A stretch of DNA of 21,387 bases from Bipolaris cookei (taxonomy: Eukaryota > Ascomycota > Dothideomycetes > Pleosporales > Pleosporaceae). Position numbers and translations under genes: made by a program. The notes beneath the pieces were generated by a model that was not told the DNA's origin, searched no databases, and saw nothing but the letters and a program-made list of their open reading frames with translations. This document shows positions 14,576-21,141 of the stretch, one piece after another; within the stretch, counting starts at the first letter, position 1, and each line of letters opens with the position of its first letter. Location: NCBI GenBank assembly GCA_002286855.1, contig NRSV01000164.1:1-21387 (forward strand). Direction: 5' to 3'.

Positions 14576-15955
14576 TTAATCATGCCTGGGCCTAAGTCCC
14601 CGTATGAGTAGCTTGCCATTGAAATCGTACACACAGGTTCTTGATATTAATCTTGCCTTGTATGCTACCGCGTCGGGGCTAGCGCCTATGATCACACCGA
14701 TTATGGACAGTACTTCGTGTGCCTCGTCAACTGAGACAACATCGAGTGTCTCCTCTATGAGTTCGAGGGCCTTGATGTAGTAAGATGAGGTGAGTGTTGA
14801 TAACACCCTAATGGGCGATACAGGCATGTATTCATACAACATTCTCGTATAAATAGCAGCACATGCGAAGTCCAGTCTATCGTCTGGCCCTGATGGCTCT
14901 TTGACTTCAGGTATGTCGAGAGCAGAAACGTCCATTACTATAGACACCACTCTTCTCATGATAGCATCCTCTGTGTACTCGGGTTGTCTGTCTATGTCAG
15001 GGTAGCCATTGGTGCCTATAGTAAGTGAGCAGTTTGTCTTCACGTACAGCTCTCCCACACGAACATAATCACTACCACTGATGTTCTTGAACACTGCCAT
15101 GTTGAGTGGGAACTTGTCTAGCGCAACGTCGTAACACACTGCCATCCTGTTGGAGGCTATCACTGAGGACACTGACACCGGCATGCCATTGTTGCTTGAA
15201 GTGAGACATCCATCAGGTAGAAGACCACAGCATGATCCGAGAACGTTAGCTATGATTCGTAACACGGTGCTCTTGCCAGAACCGCCTGGTCCATACAGCA
15301 TGAGGGACTTGGGATTAGATACAGGGTCGAGTATAGAGTTTCCTATATGCCATAGCAGGGTCACGAAGTCTCGAGTGTCAGGGAACAGTTGTAACAAGTG
15401 TCCCAGTAACTCGCACTTTCCAGGGAACACATATCTAGTGGGACGTATAGTGCTCCTAATGGGCATCACGCAAGCCTGGTACACAATAGGCGGGACTCTG
15501 CCTATCTTGTTAGCGCTGTCTATCACTGTGCGAGACTCAGTGAATAGCAGCATCTTCTTCTCATGCACGATGGTGACTTCCCATCGCCCAGTGCCAATAC
15601 ACACGCTCATGGGCAACACTGATGCCTCATTAGCATCACATCTCTTTATCATATACTCATTGTACCCAACAGTGGCATCAGGGTAGTTGACGGTAGCATT
15701 CTTTATGTCCATCACACCGCACAGGCGTATCATGGATATTTTCGCTGCAAGGTTGCACCAATAGTTCAACACGTCCACGAACACGTACCTCTCACCATTG
15801 ACTAGTGCAAACAAACCTTTCATGGCCAGTTCATCTATGGCCTTGAATCTCTCTGCGCCTTTGTATGCAACGTACGGCTTTTCCCACCCTACATCTCTTG
15901 CCCACTCTAGTCCTGGCTCGCCACTGTCAAGATCGGTTACAGTAACCTCGTCCAT
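14576..15955 (-). CDS. Superfamily 3 DNA helicase
   Basis: 459 aa. The C-terminal half has the SF3 motifs in order: Walker A GPGGSGKST at 222-230 (K228), Walker B RMAVCYDV ending at D276, the KNISGSDYVRVGELY segment (290-304) typical of D5-like helicases, and motif C SLTIGTNGYP with N316. The N-terminal about 200 residues may correspond to the D5 N-domain region, but I see no primase motif. It should unwind the circle ahead of the DNA polymerase and may act at the origin. The start follows a consensus palindrome by 19 bp. RNase H lies upstream on the same strand and the SSB candidate downstream, forming a replication cluster. Confidence 0.93.
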   Translation of the reverse strand: MDEVTVTDLDSGEPGLEWARDVGWEKPYVAYKGAERFKAIDELAMKGLFALVNGERYVFVDVLNYWCNLAAKISMIRLCGVMDIKNATVNYPDATVGYNEYMIKRCDANEASVLPMSVCIGTGRWEVTIVHEKKMLLFTESRTVIDSANKIGRVPPIVYQACVMPIRSTIRPTRYVFPGKCELLGHLLQLFPDTRDFVTLLWHIGNSILDPVSNPKSLMLYGPGGSGKSTVLRIIANVLGSCCGLLPDGCLTSSNNGMPVSVSSVIASNRMAVCYDVALDKFPLNMAVFKNISGSDYVRVGELYVKTNCSLTIGTNGYPDIDRQPEYTEDAIMRRVVSIVMDVSALDIPEVKEPSGPDDRLDFACAAIYTRMLYEYMPVSPIRVLSTLTSSYYIKALELIEETLDVVSVDEAHEVLSIIGVIIGASPDAVAYKARLISRTCVYDFNGKLLIRGLRPRHD

Positions 15956-15973
15956 TGCATTCTAGTGACGGAG

Positions 15974-15986
15974 GCAACTTTGTTGC
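15974..15986. promoter_or_regulatory. Palindromic upstream element GCAAC-TTT-GTTGC
   Basis: Perfect 5+3+5 repeat with consensus arms in the 42-bp gap between the RNase H stop (15998) and the helicase ATG (15955), 19 bp from that ATG. It indicates that the helicase has its own signal although RNase H lies just upstream on the same strand. Confidence 0.65.
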
Positions 15987-15997
15987 TGTAGTGCTTG

Positions 15998-16507
15998 CTA
16001 CACTGGTATGCCACAGTATCTGAGAAGCCTGAGACGTCCACCCTCCTTTCCACCCATGGACCCGTTTCTGGCAAGTAAGTCAGCTGCATTATTTTCAGTG
16101 CTCGTGGAGTGTCCGCGTACATGCGTGAGCTCTGTTTTCAGTCCTAGTGATCTCCTCGATGACATCATTGACAGTATACATTTGATCACCGCCATTGACT
16201 CTACCGGTGTGCCCTTTGAAGTGGTCCATCCACGCTCGACCCAGGTCGAGCTATATTCCATTATACACTTTATGCTGTACATTGAGTCAGTTTTTATGTT
16301 CAAATGGTGTTCGTTGAAATCCATGCACAGTGCGTACAATATTGCCACCAGCTCAGCTCTATTGTTTGTATGCCTGTCGGCGTGTAGAGCGGAGGAGTAG
16401 TTGCGGGCGTCGCCATGCGAGTAATATATGCCTATGCCAGAGCAGGCTTTCGTTGTGCCGTTGTTGATGCAGCTCCCATCTGTCCACACGGAAATTGTTT
16501 CCGTCAT
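15998..16507 (-). CDS. Ribonuclease H (RNase H1 type)
   Basis: 169 aa, a full-length minimal RNase H1 fold. Catalytic residues are D10 (WTDGS), E52 (NNRAELVA), D74 (IKTDS) and D143 (NNAADLLA), with the histidine-loop residue H133 in HVRGHS, so it should be active. It would remove RNA from RNA:DNA hybrids, either replication primers or transcript R-loops, in keeping with an RNA-primed circular replicon. There is no N-terminal hybrid-binding domain. It is divergent from the DNA polymerase gene, with starts 57 bp apart and a palindrome cluster between them. Confidence 0.95.
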   Translation of the reverse strand: MTETISVWTDGSCINNGTTKACSGIGIYYSHGDARNYSSALHADRHTNNRAELVAILYALCMDFNEHHLNIKTDSMYSIKCIMEYSSTWVERGWTTSKGTPVESMAVIKCILSMMSSRRSLGLKTELTHVRGHSTSTENNAADLLARNGSMGGKEGGRLRLLRYCGIPV

Positions 16508-16531
16508 CGTAGCAAGCTTCGGTACTGCACT

Positions 16532-16554
16532 GCAACTATCGTTGCTGCAGCAAC
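16532..16554. promoter_or_regulatory. Overlapping palindromes GCAAC-N4-GTTGC-N4-GCAAC in a divergent promoter
   Basis: Three alternating arms give two overlapping inverted repeats, each with a 4-base spacer, between RNase H (ATG at 16507, 25 bp away) and DNA polymerase (ATG at 16564, 19 bp from the middle arm). This is the only place with a third arm, suggesting a doubled or regulated site for the replication genes. Confidence 0.65.
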
Positions 16555-16563
16555 TATATCAAC

Positions 16564-18726
16564 ATGATGAGAATCGCGGCTACAGTTGAGCGCTTACGAT
16601 ACCTGGTCGGCAGCTTGGGGCACACCATACTCTGGTGCGGCACCCTTGATACAGATCACGTGATAGTGCACACTGTTATGAACAACAGAAAGTACAAGTA
16701 CGTGGTAGACCTAAGACACGAATATGATCGACTTTCATACACTGAGATAGTTCGCAATGGGGAGGCTGACGTACCTGGAATTAACGTGGCATATGTGCCT
16801 ACAAACGTAGACTTCTTTGCACCTCTGCGTAAGGCCTCTGCCCTTGGAGTCAATGCTGGCGGTAGCTGTGTGCCGGGGAGTGGTAACCCAGCTAACATTG
16901 AACAAGGCTGTGTTTGTGGCTATGACATTGAGTTGAATATGAGTGGTCACAATAAGGGTGAGTTTCCTATGCCGGACGTGTCGATACTTTCGTGTGCTCT
17001 TTGGTGTTCTTGTGGATATAGAGCATTTCTAACATCCATGAACATGGTGGGAGAGAACATCACAGGGTCACTAGAATCGTGCGACATAGTGTCGCTCACG
17101 ATAGACTTGGTAAGAACCCATTCACCCCAGTGGCTCGTTGGGTGGAACAATTTTGCATTTGACAACATGTGCATGCACTACCACGCACTAGAACCATACA
17201 AGAGCCTATTCAAACAAGTCAAGACCGGGAACGCGTCCACCATAGACTACGGATACATACTCGACATAGAAGGTGTGTACAATGCTGATCCATACTGCTA
17301 CTTCCACCGCAGTCCTGGTCATAACTACGAGGACATGAGTCTGGCTGGAGTCGCTGCTAAGGAGGGCGTCACTGCGAAGAAAGATATGCCTAACCTTGAA
17401 GGGTTCGGTGACCCATACGAGATCATGGACTACAACATGACGGACTCGGCTGCAGCTGCCGAGATATGGATGTCTACAGGCATGTCTGATGAAATATTCA
17501 ATCTTTCCGTGTGCTCTTGCGCTCCCGTGTACGACTGCGTACGATACATGACCGGTGCCATATGGGGCATGGCTATATCATCCGAATGCATAAAGGAAGC
17601 AAAAATAATGGACTGGTCTGTGTCGACAAGAGAGGTAGAGTATGGAGGAGGCATGGTTCTAGATCCAGTGTTGGGAGTTCACTCTGACGTCATCATTGTT
17701 GACTTCTCGTCCATGTATCCTACTATAATGATAGACGGACACATATCCTCAGAGTCTGTAACAGTGGTGGAGTGCACTGACAGGGAATACGGTGACGTAT
17801 GGTGGGACGATGACACAACGTACGTGTCTCTGGGAACGTGCGCAGGCACGTTCCCACGCAAAGCTAGTGACATTCAGGGAAGAGTTCTACACAATATGGT
17901 CACAACAAGGAAAAGGTGTAAGAAATCGCACCCCAAGTACGCCAATGCTCTCAAAGTGACCTCTAACAGTGGCTATGGCTCACTAGGGTACTGTAACTCG
18001 CCCATGTACAGCCCCGTGTGTTCAGCATGTGTAACAGCGGTGGGTAGGTGGTTCTTGAGAATGGCCAGTGAAATTTTCACGAACTGTGGCCTCAGAGTGC
18101 TGTACGGTGATACTGACTCATGCATGATAAGTGGCACTGAAACTACCTTGGTCAAGTACAACGGCGATACTATGAGACATTATGAGGCAGCGAGTCGAAT
18201 CCTTAGAGCGTCCATAGATACAACACCCTTCAAGAACATGGACATGAGTTTTGAGAGTCGTCACCCGCGAGTGTTGTTCTTGGGAAAGAAAAAGTACTGC
18301 AAAATGAATGTCGACGGTAGCGTGGTGTACAAAGGAGTGTCGGTTGTACGTTCAGACACTCTGGGTGTAGTGAAGCACTGCCTGTACACTGTCTCTGGAA
18401 TACTGATGAACAACACTGACACACGTGTAGTGCACAACATGATAGCTTCATACGTGTGTAGGGTTGTGGAGCTGGCTAGATCGAGAGCCTTAACTGCTTG
18501 GGACGTATCTAAGGTACGTAAGCAGGACGGAAGGAAGTGCTACGTGTATAAGGACATCGCGGGTATAGAGCAGTATGTGCCAGTTGACATTGGCACTAAT
18601 GTTGTCCATGACTATGATGTTTCTGCTGTTTTAAAGGCTTTTCGTGATGAACTGTTAAGACTGTGTGGTGCCTGCGGGCTACCGCCTCTCGACCGGATGC
18701 TTCTAGCTTCTGACGTATTCATATGA
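16564..18726 (+). CDS. Family B DNA polymerase, compact, with 3'-5' exonuclease
   Basis: 720 aa. Exonuclease motifs: ExoI YDIE with D121 and E123, ExoII WNNFAFD with D200, ExoIII YNMTD with D294. Polymerase motifs: A DFSSMYPT with D380, B KVTSNSGYG (K464), C YGDTDS with D516 and D518, and KKKY at about 575-578 followed by KGVSVVRSDT. The KKxY...KG..xVRSD arrangement is that of RNA/DNA-primed eukaryotic and viral replicative PolBs; no terminal-protein domain or upstream terminal-protein extension is present. All catalytic residues are intact, so a proofreading replicase is expected. It is short compared with about 1,000 aa for large DNA viruses. The 3' end overlaps the converging RNA polymerase gene by 8 bp. 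A second ATG follows immediately (16567), so the start may be off by one codon. Confidence 0.96.
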   Translation: MMRIAATVERLRYLVGSLGHTILWCGTLDTDHVIVHTVMNNRKYKYVVDLRHEYDRLSYTEIVRNGEADVPGINVAYVPTNVDFFAPLRKASALGVNAGGSCVPGSGNPANIEQGCVCGYDIELNMSGHNKGEFPMPDVSILSCALWCSCGYRAFLTSMNMVGENITGSLESCDIVSLTIDLVRTHSPQWLVGWNNFAFDNMCMHYHALEPYKSLFKQVKTGNASTIDYGYILDIEGVYNADPYCYFHRSPGHNYEDMSLAGVAAKEGVTAKKDMPNLEGFGDPYEIMDYNMTDSAAAAEIWMSTGMSDEIFNLSVCSCAPVYDCVRYMTGAIWGMAISSECIKEAKIMDWSVSTREVEYGGGMVLDPVLGVHSDVIIVDFSSMYPTIMIDGHISSESVTVVECTDREYGDVWWDDDTTYVSLGTCAGTFPRKASDIQGRVLHNMVTTRKRCKKSHPKYANALKVTSNSGYGSLGYCNSPMYSPVCSACVTAVGRWFLRMASEIFTNCGLRVLYGDTDSCMISGTETTLVKYNGDTMRHYEAASRILRASIDTTPFKNMDMSFESRHPRVLFLGKKKYCKMNVDGSVVYKGVSVVRSDTLGVVKHCLYTVSGILMNNTDTRVVHNMIASYVCRVVELARSRALTAWDVSKVRKQDGRKCYVYKDIAGIEQYVPVDIGTNVVHDYDVSAVLKAFRDELLRLCGACGLPPLDRMLLASDVFI
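17831..17856. repeat. 11-bp perfect inverted repeat with 4-base loop inside the DNA polymerase gene
   Basis: TGGGAACGTGC, then GCAG, then the exact reverse complement. It is an unusually strong hairpin for coding sequence, roughly 0.05 expected by chance for stems this long with short loops. It encodes a stretch between polymerase motifs A and B that I cannot assign. It may be a cis element or simply chance. Confidence 0.45.
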
Positions 18727-20530
18727 GATCCCCCGTAGTCATGTTAGAGAAATTACCCATGAACATGGATGATGTACTGGAAAACGGCCGTTGCCATTTA
18801 TCTCTACCAGCTGCTACCGCTGATGGATCTGTAGCCTCCAAGGTTTCAACCCAGGCAAGGCACCTCGATGACATTCCACCGCGTGTCGTTATGGGCTCAT
18901 TAGAAGAACTGGGCTTAAAACTCATGACGTGCGATAGGTCTGTGAGCTCGATGTCCGTGACTTTGATGCCATAGTAATTGCATACAGTGGCTAGCGCATT
19001 GAAGCATAGACGCTGCGGGGTCATAGCACAACCCGTAACGCGAGACAGCACTACAGGATCATACGAACCTGTGAGATGCGAGCTCTCGCTCGCATCCAGT
19101 GACCGTGGCATACATAGTATGGCAGTGCCGTCTTCAGTGGCGTGTCTCCACTTGGGCTTTAGTGACCGTATGATACCCTCAGGAGTGCTCGACTTAAACA
19201 ACAGAAGCGTGGGTAGCTTTGAGCCCTTCGGTTCAAGAACGGGTCGTCCCAACAGAACACTGGATATGAGGTCGTGTGATGGCATGTCGCTCTCCTTCAC
19301 TCTATGGGAGTCTAGTGCTGCTTGTTGCGCTACTTCGCACAAGGACATTACCGCTCTCACTGCAGGGAACCCTGCGTCGGTAAGTCCGTCGTTACTCAGA
19401 AGTCTCCTCCCTGCGTCTGTCATAACATACAAGTTCCCAGTGTCCGGTCTCACGAAGCACATCGCTGCTATTTTGGCATTCCTGGTCATGTCTCCTATGA
19501 GGCCCTGTGATAGCTGTTGGTTGCATACGTCTTTCATGCCGCGTATTGATTGGTTCACGAAGTCTAGTTCGGTGTTGTTGTCGTTGAAGCGCTTGTGCAT
19601 GGCAAGCAAGTTACTGTCTTTATTACGTGACACGTTTCCGTACCTGACCTTGACCTCACCGTCTTTCATCTGCGATGAACTGACGGTCGTCGTGTTCATG
19701 AAGTGACACCTGTGCCAGTAGTCCTCATTCGTCCATTCGTCAGGATGGTCCCTAGCATACTGCTGTCTAGCTTGCTCGAATTTCTCATTTACTGGCACTT
19801 CCCATTGTTCACATTCCTCTTTAGACTTCTCTGAAAGGATAATTATGATGTGCAGTTCGTCTCCATCAAAGTCTCCATGGAACTGCGAGAATGTTTCTGG
19901 GTGCACACCAGCACAGTTGTGTCTCCAAAACTTCACTTTCATAGGCTGTGTGTTCCATATATTAAGAGGCGGTGGCCTGACGAGCATGACCCAGTCATCC
20001 TCTTGCAGCGTTCTCTCCTTATAGGTAGGATGAGCTACGTCGTCATTGTCCTTATCCACGTAACACACACGAATCTTCGACGCTAGACTCTCAGAGATCC
20101 ACACCACATTCCTCCTATACCAATTAGGTGTAGCTATAAGCCTCGCGCTCCCAGCCACAGGCGTGGACATTATTGACCTCAGCGTACCTCTCTTCGTCTC
20201 ATTAGTCTTGGCCAGCGTCTCTACATACTCGTCGTTCTTACCTTCGAAGGCTAACCTTGATGCCTTGAAGTATTCCGTAGAGATTTCTCCATCCCTCATA
20301 GACATAGACTGTGGAGGCAGTATGATCCCACTGGGGGTGCTACAGTAATGGCCAAAGCAGTCCGTGTGAAGTCTGCAGCCTGACTCGTAGTGTTTCATGT
20401 TGGGTACTTTTATTACTTCTACTGCGCTGTTGTTGGGACATCTTTCTATGCTGACTGCTTTTATGTGTGCAACCCCAGATATAGGGGCACCTGGGTATAC
20501 GAGTCTTGTGGCTCTTATAGGCTCGGTCAT
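18719..20530 (-). CDS. DNA-directed RNA polymerase, largest (RPB1/beta'-like) subunit, very compact
   Basis: 603 aa, against about 1,300-1,700 for usual largest subunits. A minimal clamp zinc site is C52-x2-H-x2-C58-FGH-x-C63. KRGTLRSIMSTPVAGSARLIATPNW matches the RPB1 segment leading to VGVP. LVRPPPLNIWNTQPMKVKFW precedes the catalytic GDFDGDE, with D220, D222 and D224 as the magnesium ligands. A trigger-loop-like MSLCEVAQQAALDSHRV follows at about 390-410. The C-terminus aligns with the end of RPB1: DLSHVMSFKP, PITTRGGMS and finally SMFMGNFSNMTTGDLI, the equivalent of the ENIMLGQLAPIGTG motif. The full order is therefore present with most insertions removed, so the protein is compact, not truncated. 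It partners the subunit at 5272-7692. Confidence 0.93.
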   Translation of the reverse strand: MTEPIRATRLVYPGAPISGVAHIKAVSIERCPNNSAVEVIKVPNMKHYESGCRLHTDCFGHYCSTPSGIILPPQSMSMRDGEISTEYFKASRLAFEGKNDEYVETLAKTNETKRGTLRSIMSTPVAGSARLIATPNWYRRNVVWISESLASKIRVCYVDKDNDDVAHPTYKERTLQEDDWVMLVRPPPLNIWNTQPMKVKFWRHNCAGVHPETFSQFHGDFDGDELHIIIILSEKSKEECEQWEVPVNEKFEQARQQYARDHPDEWTNEDYWHRCHFMNTTTVSSSQMKDGEVKVRYGNVSRNKDSNLLAMHKRFNDNNTELDFVNQSIRGMKDVCNQQLSQGLIGDMTRNAKIAAMCFVRPDTGNLYVMTDAGRRLLSNDGLTDAGFPAVRAVMSLCEVAQQAALDSHRVKESDMPSHDLISSVLLGRPVLEPKGSKLPTLLLFKSSTPEGIIRSLKPKWRHATEDGTAILCMPRSLDASESSHLTGSYDPVVLSRVTGCAMTPQRLCFNALATVCNYYGIKVTDIELTDLSHVMSFKPSSSNEPITTRGGMSSRCLAWVETLEATDPSAVAAGRDKWQRPFSSTSSMFMGNFSNMTTGDLI

Positions 20531-20548
20531 GTCGACACGTGGATGCTA

Positions 20549-20561
20549 GCGGCACAGCCGC
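20549..20561. promoter_or_regulatory. Variant inverted repeat GCGGC-ACA-GCCGC
   Basis: Perfect 5+3+5 repeat, 19 bp before the ATG at 20530, the same distance seen for the helicase and the other RNA polymerase subunit. The middle of each arm is changed on both sides relative to GCAAC/GTTGC, so self-complementarity is kept although the sequence differs. Confidence 0.5.
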
Positions 20562-20582
20562 ATAATATACCTACAACAACTA

Positions 20583-20595
20583 GCAACATCGTGAT
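20583..20595. promoter_or_regulatory. Half-site GCAAC-ATC-GTGAT before the small gene
   Basis: One intact GCAAC arm with a mostly degenerate second arm, 15 bp before the ATG at 20610. It may be a weak version of the palindromic element. Alternatively the small gene uses the repeat at 20549-20561, 49 bp away. Confidence 0.25.
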
Positions 20596-20609
20596 ATAAA
20601 CACACCAAC

Positions 20610-21026
20610 ATGCGCGTGCCTCAGTATACAGTCCAAGAAGTACCCCACCTCAACCGTGTCGAGAGAGAGCTATGTGACATGAGAGCTCTATCGGGAGCAA
20701 CGTGGTTCTTCTACAATCTCAAGACTAAGAGAGCGTACACGCGTAAGATGAACCTCTTCGACTACATGGCCAGAGTTCACGACTGTTACTACGACGACTG
20801 TCTGGCATTCAAATTGTACAAGGGGTACTTCCGCTTGACCTATACAAACAATATGAATATGCAGCCACTAGAGTTTACGTATGCGTTCGCGATAAGGGAC
20901 CCCATCGATGTGGTTACCTCAACCAATCCTGTCGACCTTGTGGCTATGGGAAATGCTGTGGATGAATTCTTCAAGGACAAGGGTGAGTTCGTTAATGAGT
21001 ACCTTAAGAAACCTTTAGTCCACTAG
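20610..21026 (+). CDS. Small protein of unknown function
   Basis: 138 aa from the ATG at 20610 (AAC before ATG). It is rich in aromatic residues, with WFFYNLKTKRAYTRK and FKLYKGYFRLTY giving predicted beta strands, and a charged helical C-terminus (DEFFKDKGEFVNEYLKK). No cysteine pattern, signal peptide or membrane segment is evident and I do not recognise the family. It is divergent from the largest RNA polymerase subunit across a 79-bp gap and is followed by a 115-bp gap, the longest in the element, before the F-box gene. Confidence 0.8.
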   Translation: MRVPQYTVQEVPHLNRVERELCDMRALSGATWFFYNLKTKRAYTRKMNLFDYMARVHDCYYDDCLAFKLYKGYFRLTYTNNMNMQPLEFTYAFAIRDPIDVVTSTNPVDLVAMGNAVDEFFKDKGEFVNEYLKKPLVH

Positions 21027-21089
21027 GACCCAGTGAGTGTGCTGTGCTACGAGTGTTGTGAACGATGAGTTACGATTGCGTGATCTTTG

Positions 21090-21096
21090 TTTAAAA
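21090..21096. terminator. TTTAAAA element after the small gene
   Basis: TTTAAAA lies 64 bp past the stop at 21026, 3 bp before the palindrome at 21100-21114. It is the fourth intergenic copy of this string, again in a gap that follows a gene 3' end. A promoter role is possible because of its closeness to the palindrome. Confidence 0.35.
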
Positions 21097-21099
21097 CTG

Positions 21100-21114
21100 T
21101 GCAACAAAGTTGCA
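21100..21114. promoter_or_regulatory. Palindromic upstream element TGCAAC-AAA-GTTGCA
   Basis: Perfect 6+3+6 repeat with consensus arms, 27 bp before the ATG at 21142 of the F-box gene. The spacing is slightly longer than at most other genes. Confidence 0.65.
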
Positions 21115-21141
21115 GCTATCACCATAAAGTTATCCTTCACC

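Noticed and set aside
14542..14634. Longer starts (14583, 14634) for the codon-biased gene
   Set aside because: They overlap the helicase stop region and put the TGCAAC-N9-GTTGCA repeat inside the coding sequence. Codon bias is clear only from 14541 onward.
18723..19706. Plus-strand frames of 83 and 242 codons opposite the largest RNA polymerase subunit
   Set aside because: The minus strand here encodes the C-terminal half of an RPB1-like protein in one unbroken frame. The plus-strand frames have no upstream element or recognised motif.
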